A stretch of 64,000 bases of DNA from Smallanthus sonchifolius (taxonomy: Eukaryota; Streptophyta; Magnoliopsida; Asterales; Asteraceae), in NCBI GenBank assembly GCA_023525975.1, contig CM042034.1, forward strand, positions 4,037,501 to 4,101,500. The letters run 5' to 3'. This document shows, piece by piece, positions 22,569 through 36,300 of this stretch. Position 1 is the first letter of the stretch; every line of letters begins with the position of its first letter. The notes under the pieces are model-generated. The model did no database searches, was not told where the DNA came from, and worked only from the letters and a program-made list of their open reading frames with translations. Position numbers and translations under genes: made by a program.

Positions 22569-25500
22569 CATCTCTAATGCTGTTGTTTATTTTTCCTCTC
22601 ATCACTATCGGTTCCACTACAGTTTGTTACGGTAATGGAGCGGAAATTAATTTTTCTTCTGTAAATTAAATTATATAGGGCTTTAGTTTTTGCTTTCCTG
22701 TTAGATGAATTGCACGAAAGAAAAATTTCAGAGTGGAAGTTAAAGTTGTGTGTAGAAAATTATGATTTGACTGGAAATTTTGGGGGTGCCGACCGTTGAT
22801 TGATTATATCTCTCAGCGACAATCTCGGCTTACTTGTTTTTGTGTTCTTATTGTACGTTTTGATGAAACCTGCTTAATATGGAAATATATATACCCTTCC
22901 TTGAAGACAAGAATATGCTATGATTTGATGCGAAACCGAATTTGTTTAAATGTAAAATTGATACCAATTGTGTGAATAGGTTACCAGAAGTTCAGAATAG
23001 TTGTTGTAGTCTTGATACTTGACTTCTGATGAAGGTTTCTATATTTAGCTATTTATTCCAGTATTCTGAAATTCAGTATCGGTTGCGAATTGCAAGAGTA
23101 ATCTATTTGACTTTCTAAAGTTCAAAGTCAAAAAGGTTCTTGGAAAGTGGCAGCACTGTTAATGTGATATTTTTCTGTTGAAGTTTTATATTGTTGGAGA
23201 GTTGGATCACTAAAAGGGGTTCGAGGTTCATAAGATTGCCCTTTTCTATTACTGATGTAGACTTCACAAAATTGATTTTTATTTGGGAGGATGAAAAGTT
23301 ACCTTAATAGTGTTTAACTTTTAATGTCTCAAAAAGTGGTGATATTCAAACCATGAAATCCATGGTGGCATGGTTATGTGTATTGCTTGCTAACATCTCC
23401 CTTTCTACATGAGTAAAAGTTAATTTGGTATGTGAATGAAATTTGGTTACCTTAGAAATTCATAGTATTTTAATAAACATAAGTTAACATGCATTTATTT
23501 AAGAAAGATGTACACCATTCATTTGTGGAAGTGTGGAACACAATATGTTTGTAATAGTCTATGTATGTATGCGGTCTTGCTTGTTTATTGTATGCACAAT
23601 GTTACACAAACAAGGAAAGTCAAAAAGGCTCTGACTTCCAACCCTATAATCGTTTACCGGAAGAGTTCTCAAATACCAAAAGTGTCTGATTACCATCCAG
23701 ACAGTCGTACACGAATAATATGTCCTGTCCGATCATATTGTATCTTCATGTTTTCCACATCTTGGTCAGAGTATTTAGGCAACTTTTATCTTTCCATAGA
23801 CAAGTCAAAATCTAACCTTTAGCCAGGATACATATATAGAAGGCTAGAAACCGTTAATGGATATAACATGGGTGCTACAATAAAAGTAGTGTTTATTATT
23901 ACTAATATTGTCAATTTATCATCTTCTTATAATCTGTTATAAATTGTAAAGAGATTAAATGTAAAGTTTTGATTCATCTTCAACCTCTAGAAGTTGCCTA
24001 TTGCAGATTCTTCTTTTATAATTTGATTACTTGATGGAAAAAATTGAAGTATAATCTGTTTGCCTTTACAAATGATGAACAATCTCTATGAAACATGAAA
24101 TTAATATTTCTTGCAAGTTGTAACGGTCAATGGCTATTTACTTACACTCGAGTCACTTGACCTTTATTGTTTAATTTCATCACTATGATGGTGCTATATT
24201 ATCTGCTTGCAATAATCTGTCTACTTCCTTTTCAGGCATTCCTTTCCTGAACATCAATCTGTCCCCTTCCTTGCTGCCAAGCCAACCTATGTTTGTGAAA
24301 AAAAATGGTTTTGAACATCTCAAAGGTAAGGGTTTCATACCTTATTCAAAGATGGAAATATTATGACTGCAATAATAGAAGTGTTAAAAGTTATATCCAT
24401 TCATTAGTTTCTTCATCTTGTTTCAATCTGCTTTATAAATGGGCCGTTTCATGCTGAATCACCACTTATTGCAAAGTGCATGTCATGCAAAGATCAACAT
24501 ATTGGCTAAGAACTTTAAAATGAATGAAGCAAAGTTTTCATTTGTTAATATTAAGATATGGTTGTATGATGATGTTTCAGGTGTTATTCTCTTTCCCTAA
24601 TAGATCATAGGTCTGATTTGCTAATCTAAAGTCAATTTTTATTGGTGTCCATATGTTATCCATACCATTAATCACCTGCATATAATATTTACTTAAACCA
24701 GGTGCTCGCTATCTTGTTAAGCAAGATATTCTTACTCATATGATTTACAAACTATTTAAAATTTTTGTACTTAAGGTTGCATATATTGCTTATTTCAGTT
24801 TCATTTTTTAGGTCATTTTGCATTTTGTGTTGACAATTTCTTTTCCATGAAGTTATCTTAATAAATGAGCTTGGTGTTCGCATATACGGTGCTGAAACAT
24901 ATGTATTCTTATCTTCTTATTTTCAGTGAGGTTCATGTCAATGAGTTCGTCAGTTGTTCCAGCTATAACATCATATGCACATCCACCTGAGCCCTTTATG
25001 AAACCTTCAATTGTACCTGCTCCTTCTCCAACAATTCAAGGTACTTTCAACTGTAAGTTGCATGTTTATTATGATTTTTTGTAGTTATATGTTTACTAAA
25101 ATTTTCTTATAAAATCTAGGTCCTGTTGCGGGTCCCACCATTCGCAACTCACGGCGACATCGCCATCGTTTACATCATGGGAAGATCACTCATGTGGTCC
25201 CTCCATCTCCATCCCCTGTACCAGGTATGCAAGTCTCTGTTTATTTATCAGAATAGAGATGCTACATTGCCGCGTATATATTTGTTTTTTTGATCTCATT
25301 GGAACACATTTTAGGTTTGAAGTTTTGTCCTTTCAAATGTTTGGCTGGGAAAATGGGTTATCCCTTTGTTAATTGGCACATCATGGTTGACAATTTGTTA
25401 ATAAAAGTGACATTCATGATTACAAATTTCATGAATCATTTTACAATCAAATCATAAATTCATTCTAACTTTTCCTAAAGTAATTTTGTATAACATGTAA

Positions 25501-28500
25501 AAATTTAAAATAGAAGAGGTAAGCAGTCTTTTGATCGATAAATAAATATGGTTGTATCAGTCTAGAAATGTCTTACCTTATCAGTCGCTAGTTAATGTGT
25601 GTACTAATAAATTCACATTATTCTTAACCAATAATGTCGGTGGCTAGATGGTAATTCTATTTATTTGTCTGCAAGCGCGTATACTTTTAGGGTTAGATTT
25701 GCTCATTATGTTTAAGTTAAATCTTCCTCCTTTATGGACTAAATATTTTTATTTCTATGTATCTATCACCACCTGAAACAATCTATCTTCCTCCTTTTAT
25801 GTCAATATTTTTATTTCTTTCTATTTCTCATCACCTTGAATGGTCTCTTCTTCCATTCAAAGCCATACTGGTAATGACATGAAAACAAAAAATGCCGTAA
25901 TCCAAAACTCTGAGCCATTATGCATGGTGATTGTGGTATTTTCTAAATCCGAGAAGGAACTCTGGAAATCTAAATCATTAAAGTAACTGATGTTGGTTCA
26001 TAATAAACAAGTGTTTTAATGGTTACGACCACAAACAACGATTACCACGCCCTTGTTTCCTTCAATATGAATTGCATACTCCCAAACAAGGTCACTGAGG
26101 GCCATGGTTTAAATAATATGATTTTAAACTGAAGAAGTTGGTAAGTAATATACAATTATGTATATAAAGGAGAAATTTCATATATCCTACTTAAAAGTAG
26201 CACAATATCATATTTACTCATCAAATGATCATAATATCAAATATCCCCATTTTCAAATTTATGTCGTCTATACCTTTTTTTCTCCTCTCCCTCATATAAA
26301 GAGTCGTTGGATTCCTATCTTCTACAAATTCGGACAGGTTGCGGTTACGGGTTAGGGTTTATGTTATGGGAGTTTTTAATGTAAGAAGGGTAAGGGGAAG
26401 GAGATAATCATCATATTTCAGATTGTATATAATGAAATGGGTAAATATGAAACTTGAAGTGTTTTGAAATTTGAATGGATGTGTTTGATATTATGATTTT
26501 GATTGTGTAAATTTGATAGTATGCAAGTTTTAGAGGGGGATACCCAATACATGTAATTGCCTCTAAATTAAAATTCACACTAAAGTTTAACAATAAGCTA
26601 GTAACACACTAATGGGTTGCTTTTCTAAATCATAAACTTATGAAGTCTGAACCAGTTTAGAGTATTAGGAGGTAACGCCTGAAAACAGAATACTTAATGA
26701 CGCAAAAACATTTAGTCAGCATTTAGCCCCAAAAAAAAAATATAAAAATGATCTTTCTATATAGTAATGGACTAATGGGTATTGTTAATCTCAACATTGA
26801 ACTTTGACCATCATTACCTATATACTTTCTGTACATTTTTCAGACATTTTTGATCCATTTTCAATTAATTTTCTTCAATTATAATCTCTGACAGGTTGTG
26901 ACCAAACGTGCATGGACCCACTCACTTCAACTCCCATTGGTTCACCTTGCGGTTGTGTTTTTCCTATGAAAGTCAGACTACTTTTGCAAGTATCTGTCTA
27001 TGCTGTATTTCCTGTTGTTAATGAGCTAGAAATCGAGATTGCAACTGGCACATATTTAACACAAAGTCAAGTCGTCATAACAGGGGCCAGTGCTGATAGT
27101 CAAGATCAGGATAAAACCTCAGTTGATATTAATTTGGTCCCACTTGGAGAAAAGTTCGATAATACAACCGCTTTACTAACTTATGATAGATTCTGGAGGA
27201 AAAAACTTTCTCTAAACAGAACCCTTTTTGGAGATTATGAGGTGGTATATATTACTTATCCAGGTAAAGGCACAACCTTTTTTACATTTTTTTTTCTTCA
27301 TGTTTTCTAAATTTAGGGTTTCTAATTACATAAAGTTATTTTCAGGGCTTCCTTCTTCACCACCATATGGAGATCTCCCTGGAAATGGACCAAATGGAAG
27401 TCCTGGAAATCGACAATATCCTATCACTGCAACTTTTGTAGGAAAAAGTCAGAAAATGAACCCTAGAACCATTTTTGTGATTGTTTTGTCTGCAGTAGTA
27501 CTTTTGGTTGTTTGCTGTGCAGCAATTTCTGTTTTTATAAAGTACAGAAAGATAGGGAGATCATCAAATGCTGTCGGCCCTGTTTTTACAACACCAACTA
27601 GCAAGAGACGTGGTAAGTCTGTTTGTCTATTAGATTTCACTTGAAAATCATTTTGACTTTTTAGTTTGATTTCCAGTAATATAGTTTCCTTATCTTGTTT
27701 CATGATTGCTTTTCAATTTGAATTATAATTACTTTATTTTTGTTCGGAAAGTGACTATAAACAAAATTCCTCTTGACTGCTCTTCTTGTTTGAATTAGTG
27801 TATTGAGTTGAATGTGGCAATTTCGACACATTTATTAGCTAAACTGAAAAATGAAAATATGTGAAACAGCCCTGAAAGTTGCTCAAAGCGTATGTAAAAT
27901 GCATAAAAGGACGTTACCCGGTGCTGGACTTAGCTCCCGAATTTGCGCAGGGTACAGGGAGGTGCCGGATCGCTTCCTACACTTTGTGCAGGCGGCTGTT
28001 TCCCACGGCTCGAACCCGCGACCTCAAGGTCACAAAGCAACAACCTTACCAGTTGCTCCAAGGCCCACCCTCGTATGTAAAATGCATAAAGCCAGCTAAA
28101 TTATTTTGCTAAAATAACTAGATTGAAATTGTAACGAAATACCTTTTAATAACCATAAGTAACATTTTAATTTTCTGTAAAGTTTATAAAGGAAAAGACA
28201 AAATGTTTCGACCTAAAGTTACTTGTTTTTACTCGTGATCCAACGCTCAGCCTGTTGATTCTGCCATATCTATGCCAAATTGTTGTTTTTATTTTTTCCC
28301 CTTAATTCTTATGAACACCACCTTTTCATAATTTTTTTTCTAGCAGGTTTTGGAGCAATGTTATCAAGTGATCCATCAAACTCAACATTATCTGTTTTCT
28401 CTGCCATGCCAACTTCCCTCCTCTCAGTGAAAACCTTCACATTAGCTGAGCTGGACAAGGCCACTGAAAAATTCTGTTCAAGAAAAATATTGGGTGAAGG

Positions 28501-30951
28501 GGGTTTTGGGTGCGTATATCACGGGATAATTGAAGATGGATGTGAAGTTGCTGTGAAATTGCTTAATAGAGATAATAATCAAAACGGGGATCGTGAGTTC
28601 ATTGCAGAAGTCGAGATGTTAAGCCGGTTACATCATCGCAACCTTGTTAAACTCATTGGTATATGCATTGAAGGAAGGACACGGTGCTTGGTTTATGAGC
28701 TTGTTCCAAATGGCAGCGTCGAGTCTCATTTGCATGGTATGACAATTCTCCTGAAAGAATATATTTATCTTGAAGTGGCAATTTTGAGCAGTTTACTTCT
28801 AAATGGGTCGGTTCAGGTTGCATTTTATTTCAAACGGGTCATAAATAAATAATGGTTAAAGGGAAATGGGCCAGTTAGGTTGAAAGCCGTACAAGGTATG
28901 TTTTAAATGCATACTACTTTTTAAATTGGTTTATTCAAATTATCAAATATTTATATTATTATTGTATTATTGTTTTTATAATCATAATTAATGTATTAGT
29001 TATTTGTATATTTTCAAAAGGTCAATAAAGTGTTTGTGGGTCAACACAACCTGACCCGGCACGTCGACCGGTTACCCTATCATCTTTCAACCTGCATGTA
29101 CCGTATAAAAGAGATTTTATTCCCAAAACTTCAAAATTTCATATTCACATGAGCCCCAGTGAAATACAGACAGCCAAACTCTACCGAAATTCACCAGTTT
29201 ACACATCTCTTGGAAAATATATATGCCGTCTCCTTATGTATTTAATAAGTAAACAAGACTGCATAATTGAGGTGGCAAACTTGGCTGGTCAAGTGGGTTG
29301 GGTGACGGGTAAAAGCAGGTAAGTTTTTGGTACAGGTCCAAACTGGGGCGGGTTGATCTGAAACACATTTTATCCAAACCATTAAATTTTATATTAGATA
29401 ATTGCTGTGTTAAAATTTGATTATAAAAATCATATATCTCAACAATAATATGATTTTTTCTATAAAATTGTTTAGGGCTACTTCCAACCTGTTTCCTTTT
29501 AGCTATATCATTATACACATTTATAAGTAAACGACCCGAAAATTATCCGATAAGGGAACCCTAGGAGAGCCCCCGACCCACCTCTACTATTGGAAATATA
29601 AATTTCGTCTGATCTGATAAGTAAAAGTGCAACAAAAGAACTCTGTCTCCCTCCAAATCATGAAATTACTATAACATCCTTCTCTATGATAAGGAGATTG
29701 TTGCAAGTGTGAAACACTAATAATTGTAGATTATTCTAAAAGGTAAATAATATGAAGATCAATGTGTGGATGTTTCAGGTGTGGATAAACAAAAAGGACC
29801 TCTTGACTGGGATGCACGGTTAAAGATTGCTCTTGGGGCAGCAAGAGGATTGGCTTATCTTCATGAAGATTCTAATCCCCGTGTAATTCATCGCGATTTT
29901 AAGGCCAGTAATGTTTTGCTAGAAGACGACTTTACCCCTAAGGTATCAGATTTTGGGTTAGCAAGAGAAGCTACAGAAGGAAGTAGTCATATTTCTACTC
30001 GTGTCATGGGAACTTTCGGGTATGTTTTCTTTCAAATGCGCCTAGTGGATTTACTTCGTATCACATGCTCCGAAAATGGTAACTATGTCCATTTTTCGAA
30101 ATGGGGTCCACTAAAATTACCATACTAATGAGACGGCCTGTTCATAAATTGCCACATGTGCTATTGATAGTTTTCTACCTCATTATGAATCATCAGTTAT
30201 CTTACAAATCACTTAACCCTTGTATTCAAATTGCAGTTATGTGGCCCCTGAATATGCAATGACAGGTCATCTACTAGTAAAAAGTGATGTTTACAGTTAC
30301 GGGGTCGTGCTGTTGGAGCTGCTATCGGGCCGAAAACCTGTGGACATGTCACAACCTCCGGGTGAAGAAAACCTTGTGACGTGGGCCCGCCCGCTTCTCA
30401 CAAGCAGAGAAGGTCTACAACAGCTAGTGGACCCCAGTTTATCCGGGACCTACGACTTTGATGACATGGCAAAAGTAGCTGCAATAGCTTCCATGTGCGT
30501 ACACCCGGAGGTCACACAAAGACCATTCATGGGTGAAGTAGTTCAAGCCTTAAAGCTCATATACAATGACAAAGATGAAGTATGTGGGGACAACTCCACC
30601 CAAAGAGATTCTTCGGTGGTTGACTCAGATATCAAGGGGGACCACGCCCCGTCAGACAGCAGTTGGTGGAATGCTGGTGGTGGGGCCACCCCACGATTGA
30701 CTTTCGGCCAGGCTTCATCATTCATAACAATGGATTATAGCTCGGGCCCACTTGAAGATGTAGAAAACAGACCGTTTTCAGCTTCGAGTTTTGATAACAG
30801 GGTTGGGGTTGCGTTGCCCATTAGTCATGGGAACAGGTCGGGCCCGCTTAGGACGGTTAGGAGCAAACCGTTGTTTTATAGATCGAAGGGAAGTATGAGT
30901 GAACATGGTGGACTGCTGTCAAAGCCTTTTTGGAGTGAAGCTTCGTTCTAG
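22562..30951 (+). CDS. ALE2: Receptor-like serine/threonine kinase, ALE2 type
   Basis: Nine coding exons join in phase: 22562-22631, 24236-24325, 24927-25040, 25120-25224, 26895-27263, 27346-27612, 28347-28736, 29779-30019, 30237-30951. The product is 786 aa. Residues 1-23 are a signal peptide (MLTSLMLLFIFPLITIGST). A Pro/Ser-rich and His/Arg-rich stretch (about 55-125, RRHRHRLHH) precedes the family-specific extracellular domain with CDQTC, GSPCGCVFPMKV and VDINLVPLGEKFDNTTA. One membrane segment lies near 291-314. The kinase starts near 386 with GEGGFG, Lys409 in VAVK, HRD at 506-508 with catalytic Asp508, and DFG at 526-528, then APEYAMTGHLLVKSDVYSYG. It is an RD kinase with all core residues. 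ALE2 acts with ACR4 in epidermal and cuticle formation in Arabidopsis; the orthology is inferred from end-to-end resemblance, including the C-terminal SSGPLED and RGSMSEHGG motifs. The start is set by the signal peptide. Confidence 0.93.
27890..28090 (-). mobile_element. Au-type SINE with 18-bp target-site duplication
   Basis: On the minus strand the 165-bp body (28072-27908) begins GAGGGTGGGCCTTGGAGC and carries a pol III A-box-like start (GCAACTGGTAAGG) and a B box (GGGTTCGAGCC), as in the plant Au SINE family. The flanking duplication GTATGTAAAATGCATAAA is perfect over 18 bp (27890-27907 and 28073-28090), so the insertion is young or well preserved. It sits in intron 6 of the ALE2-like gene. 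Confidence 0.88.
28785..29095. repeat. GGGTCA-type MITE in intron 7 of the ALE2-like gene
   Basis: Starts near AAGTGGCAATTTTGAGC and contains AAATGGGTCGGTTCAGG, CAAACGGGTCA, an AT-rich centre and GGGTCAACACAACCTGACCC. It belongs to the same family as 38240 and 50722. Ends are approximate. Confidence 0.5.
29267..29586. mobile_element. MITE of the TAGAGGTGG...CCACCTCTA family
   Basis: Left end TTGAGGTGGCAAAC and right end CCACCTCTA bound a GGGTTGG/GACGGGT-rich interior in intron 7 of the ALE2-like gene, next to a second family member. No clear TSD remains. Confidence 0.55.
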
Positions 30952-31314
30952 CAGATGAAAAAGAGTGTTGATTTAGAAGTGTACAGAACCAATGGGTGAA
31001 GTTTAGAAAGGGATTTGGAATTGGGTTTGGTGTTTAGGGTTTGTTGTATGATGTTTGATGATAATAGTATCTTGATTTAATTATAATACAATTATTGGAA
31101 GCTGGATAGTGTAGTAGCTGTGTTGTATATGTTCATATCTGCTCAATTTTCAACGTCTTTGTTTTGAATAGGTTAATTCAGTTATTAGAAAAGATGGTGT
31201 GATTAGTTTAGTTATTAACTGTCTGCTTTTAAAGTGGGTGCAAACTAATTTCAATTAATAGTTCTGATTACATTTTAGGTTAAATAAATAAATTATCAAC
31301 CATCCTTTTAATTA
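30952..31314. other. 3' UTR and downstream flank of the ALE2-like gene
   Basis: T-rich sequence after the stop, with AATACAATTATTGG near 31085 and TTGAATAGG near 31165, fits a 3' UTR. The poly(A) site cannot be fixed from sequence alone. Confidence 0.4.
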
Positions 31315-31323
31315 TTAAAAGAA

Positions 31324-31925
31324 GAGTAAACTGTCATTTTCGTCCCTGTGGTTTGGTCAAAATTGCCACTTTCATCCAATAGTTTGTTTTTTTGTATCTG
31401 GGTCCTCGTGGTTTTAAAATATTGCCATTTTCATCCTCGTGGTTTTAAAATATTGCCACTTTCATCCAGTCAGCTAACACCGTCCGTTTTTCTCAATTAA
31501 ATGAGGGGTATTTCAGTCCTTTTACATATTTGTTTTATTTCTTCATCTTTTTTACTCTCACTTTTTAATCATAGAAACAAGCGACGGAGGTGTTCCAGTG
31601 GTGGTCGTCGGAAACTGGTCAGGAAAAGAGGAAGAAGGCCAGCAGGTGGATGATTAAATTAGAGGTTAAATTGGGGATGATTAAAAAGTGAGAGTAAAAA
31701 AGATGAAAAAATAAAACAAATAAGTAAAAGGACTGAAATACCCCTCATTTAACTGAGAAAAACGGACGGTGTTAGCTGACCGGATGAAAGTGGCAATATT
31801 TTAAAACCACGAGGATGAAAATGGCAATATTTTAAAACCATGAGGACCCAGATACAAAAAAACAAACTATTGGATGAAAATGGCAATTTTGACCAAACCA
31901 CAGGGACGAAAATGGCAGTTTACTC
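31324..31925. mobile_element. Mutator-like foldback MITE with 9-bp TSD
   Basis: Long inverted arms of roughly 170 bp or more begin GAGTAAACTG and end with its complement CAGTTTACTC. Both arms carry TTGGTCAAAATTGCCA- and GGTTTTAAAATATTGCCA-type text. The flanking duplication TTAAAAGAA is perfect (31315-31323, 31926-31934), as expected for Mutator-like insertion. It is 602 bp; the centre has no coding frame. Confidence 0.9.
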
Positions 31926-31934
31926 TTAAAAGAA

Positions 31935-33314
31935 TAAACATATTTGCTATTTAGTATTTATAGAGAAATTATAACATTTTTTTTTAGATGTAACGTGTTC
32001 TTTTGTTTTTACCAAAACTAAAAATATAAATATTGTTTTAATTGCGGGTTAAGATAATTCGTTTATTTATATAGATATAAGTATATAACCGTAGGAGAGA
32101 TTTAGATAAAACACAAATTATTGCCAGGATAAAAATGATACGTTCATTTTTACAATCTCAAAAGGTTTAAATATAAAACAAAAATGTATAAATATAATAG
32201 TTATTGTTTTTCACTCTACTTTTTCTAAACTAAAATTCTCCTTGGATAGAGGTAAAATTTGTTATAATTCCTATCTTCTCAGATTTTACTCTTTAAGTAA
32301 GATTTTGCTGGATATGTTTGTTTGTTTACTCTATTATTATAAAATTGAATAAAAAATAAGAACAAATTAGTTTGATTATTCTTTTATGTTTAAATATGTG
32401 GAGGAGGTATAATATAACCTATACATGTTTAGGTAAACAATGCAAAATTAGAATACAAATGAACACATTAGTTTGATGGTTTTTTATATTGATAACTTGC
32501 GTCAGTGTATGCATGAAGTACATAATTTAAAAACATGAACCATTGATAAAAAAATAAACCATTCAGATTTATTCTTTTTATTGTCGTAGTAATTTAGTGT
32601 TCTATAGTGATCCACACACTATAACAATAACTGAATCATAAAATTCAATTATAAAAAAATTATACATGTAATTTGCTTTTGATATGTTCGAACTTTAAAT
32701 ATTTCAGTGATTTTTTACCGCATCCGAACTAAAACTTTAGCTTTGTTTTTTTAAGGTAAGTTGGATTTTAATAATCTAAATTATGACCCATTGCATAATA
32801 ACAATCAATATTAGCAATTTGACCAATTATAATCATAACTTTTACTTTTGTTTTTAAGGGCAGTTACGGTAGCATAATTATCATAGATTTACATTTGATT
32901 CACACTCGATTTCGATTGTACGTTTCTGCATTTCGTTTAAAATAATCATTTTGAGTGAAAGCAAGTTAAATCGAATGAAATTATTTGATGATTATGTTAC
33001 TTAGACTGTCATTGACAACAAAAATTAAAGCTAAGAATGTATCAAATTTATTATCGTCCAATGAATCATACTTATTTTTTTATTAATTTTTTTAATATTG
33101 TTTATAGAAAATATTGGTGGATAGGATTTGAAAAAGTTAAAACCCAGTTGTCACAATTGTGAAATCCATAATGGTGGGCCCCTGAGTGCAAACGGCTATA
33201 GCCCTTGACAAGCAATCCTTTCACACCTATCGATCAATCATAGATAAAATCGTTTGCGGTTGCCGGAAGCAATCCCAGTGTTTGAAACGCGTCGTCACCG
33301 ACCACGGCGCATAA
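31935..33314. other. Intergenic DNA and promoter of the pfkB kinase gene
   Basis: AT-rich sequence to about 33150 without a gene. The last 150 bases are GC-richer and form the probable 5' UTR, with CCAGTTGTCACAATTG near 33145 and a pyrimidine-poor leader up to the ATG at 33315. Confidence 0.4.
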
Positions 33315-36300
33315 ATGGCAGCCACCAGTGCCACGCTCCCGAGCTTTTTCTCCTTTCCATCGCGCATCGCTTCCATTCCAATAACCAGGTGATTTCTTCA
33401 ATGTTATTCAATTTCATTTGTTTTTCTTATTGAATCGTTGAATTATGCGTATGTGTGTGTGATTGTGTTATCTAACTGTGCGAATATTCAGGCCAAAAAT
33501 GTTGTCGTCGGCGACGGTGACGCAGCTTGAAAATCCAATCGTGGTACGTATTTGTCATCCTTTTCTTAAATTGAAATTTTGATTGAGATTGCAGAATTAG
33601 GTCAAAACAGGCTGATTGCATCGGAGGAAACTCCTGCGCTTAATTATGCGTGACTTGATTGATGGTGTATGTAACTATTAGATATAACATATTAGTTAGG
33701 TTTATTGTAATTATTTTTACCATAGTTAGGAGATATGATTTGATTTAGGTAATTAGGTTTCTACTGTAATTATCCTTATTGTACTCTATAAACAGTTCAT
33801 TATTCTATCGTAACTGAAAGTTAAATGTTATGGTGTAAACGACACAGCTTGGTTTTGGTGGTGTGGGGGTGGATCTCTTAGCTACTGTGGATGCGTTTCC
33901 TAATCCAGATGACAAGATCCGAAGCATCAGCTTGAAGGTACTCACTGTAAATCTATGCAGTTAATGTGAAAAAATATCGGTTATCGGTCAAGGACCGAAA
34001 TCTGAGATATCGGTTCTCGCGGTGAGATATCGGTGAGATATCGGTAATTTTTATATCATGCATAAACCAACTAATGTAACTTGATGTTATCATATCAACA
34101 TAAACCAACTAATGTAACTGAATTTTATCAACATAAACCAACTAACATACCATATTAACATAAAGATTAATGTAACCGGATGTTATCATATCATGAACAA
34201 GCTACTCTAACTGAATATTATCAAAGAAAAGCCCGATCGAGTGAAGGATAAAGTGGGATAACAAGTTGGACCGATATTTGGACCGATATCTCGGTATTTT
34301 GACCGATATGTCAAACCCTATATCGGCGATATATCGGTAAATATCGCCGATATTATCGCCACCGATATTTGGACCGATATTTGGTGAAGCCACCGATATC
34401 CGAGATATCACCGAGATATCGGTGGTATCGACTGCATAGCTGTAAATGAGCTATCCATGTTTAGAGGTTAGTTCCAATGGTAATGTTTTGCTTGATTCTG
34501 TAGTTGGGGTATCAATCTCAGTATAGCATGAACTTTAGGAGTGAATTTAAAAGTTTCTGAATCATGTGGATCATTTATCTTACATGAATGATAAAAGAGA
34601 GTAGATCATGATTTGCTACTCCGAGTTAAGAGTTCTATCAACAACGGGTGAGGTTTTCAGTGATCAAGAGTACATTCGTGTGAATTTGTTAGCTAAAATT
34701 GTGTATTTGGATGTCTAAAACTAAGAGGAGCAGAACGTGTGGAGTGTTTCCTGTAACTATGCAATGTAGGATATATCAACACCTAAAGATTATCCAATTC
34801 ACTATGATTGGAAAATTGCCTTGTGATCATATTTTTTTTCCCTTGCCCATTCTGTTTACTTTTCCTATTTGATTGAGAATTTACACTTATTATCAGTCAA
34901 GTTTTCTTTAACAATTATTGAATGGAAATTGATTAGTCATCTTCTGTAGTGGTCCCAATACTTCGTATTTCTATTCATTTTCCCCGAGGGTGCTCAGTCT
35001 AATTTTATCCTTTATGGTTATAACATTTACTTCCAGTCTTGGTTTAAAAGCCGATTCATCATATTCAGAGGATTGTTGATGATGTTGGATTCTCAAAATA
35101 GTTGTTTGTGTTCCGTTACTCAAAAATGAAATGGTTACTTTTTGTGATGTGAAATACATTAAGAAAATATGACGTTTTGTATTTGTACATCCTGTTACTA
35201 TCATTGTTGTAGAAGTTAGTGGAATATCCTTCAAAACTTTTACATCATATAATCCACACAATCATGAATAGGTACAAGGAGGGGGTAATGCAGGGAATGC
35301 TCTAACTTGTGCAGCGCGTTTAGGATTGAACGCAAGGTTAATATCCAAGGTATGCATGCAAAATGAATGACATTAGAACTATGTATATATTTAAGTTGTG
35401 CTCTTATCAGATTTAATATTGGGATAGCTTTTAAGTTTCTTCACCGAGCTATTCTGAAAGTTTTTGGTGTTTTCATATGTTACGTTATCAGGTTGCCAAT
35501 GATGCTCAAGGGAGAGGAATATTGGAGGAATTAAAAGCTGATGGTGTAGATATATCTTATTTTGTGGTAATTAACTTGTATAAAAATACAATATTTTTAA
35601 CATTTTTTCTTTATTCTGTCAAGGAGATCTCACTCACATAATTCAGATCATTTGAACGTAGACAGAATATCTTTGGGCTCAAAGAACTTGTTTGTTGGAA
35701 CCAATCACCTCCCTTTTCTGCCGTATCCAACATTGATAACAAAAGCTTTTGAATATTAGCTAAATGCCCCAATAGTCTTGAACATTCAAGTTCGATAAAT
35801 CTCGTGGCCTAAAATGAGTAATATCTACTTTTTCAATGGTTATCATATGCTCAACTGGTAGATTAACTTCAGATTTTATCAGAAATTGAAATACTGCAAT
35901 TATTATGTGATCAAGTTTTTGTAAACTGTATTTCTTCAGATTTGCAACTTTTGTTCCTCATGCTTATCTTCTTTCATCTCTTTATTTCTATTAATGTAAT
36001 GATCTTCTATCAACATACTGTACAAATTCTTCTGTAGAACTTTAGTAGGTAGCATCTGCCTTTGAGAATTCTTCCTTTTACATACATCAACTTACAATTT
36101 CCTGTTCACAGGTTTCTGAAGAGGGAAATTCACCATTTACCTATGTCATTGTGGACAATCAAACGTAAGCAACCCTTCTCTTCTCAGTTACTTCTGTGAA
36201 GGATATGTTTGGTTTTACTGACTGTTCTGCCAACAGAAAACCATTTGTGAACTTGTTCCTATTTGGGCTGTCATAGAATATTGTAAGGTCTTTCAGTTTG

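Noticed and set aside
27851..28112. Two overlapping plus-strand ORFs of about 80 codons
   Set aside because: They read through the antisense Au SINE and its target duplications.
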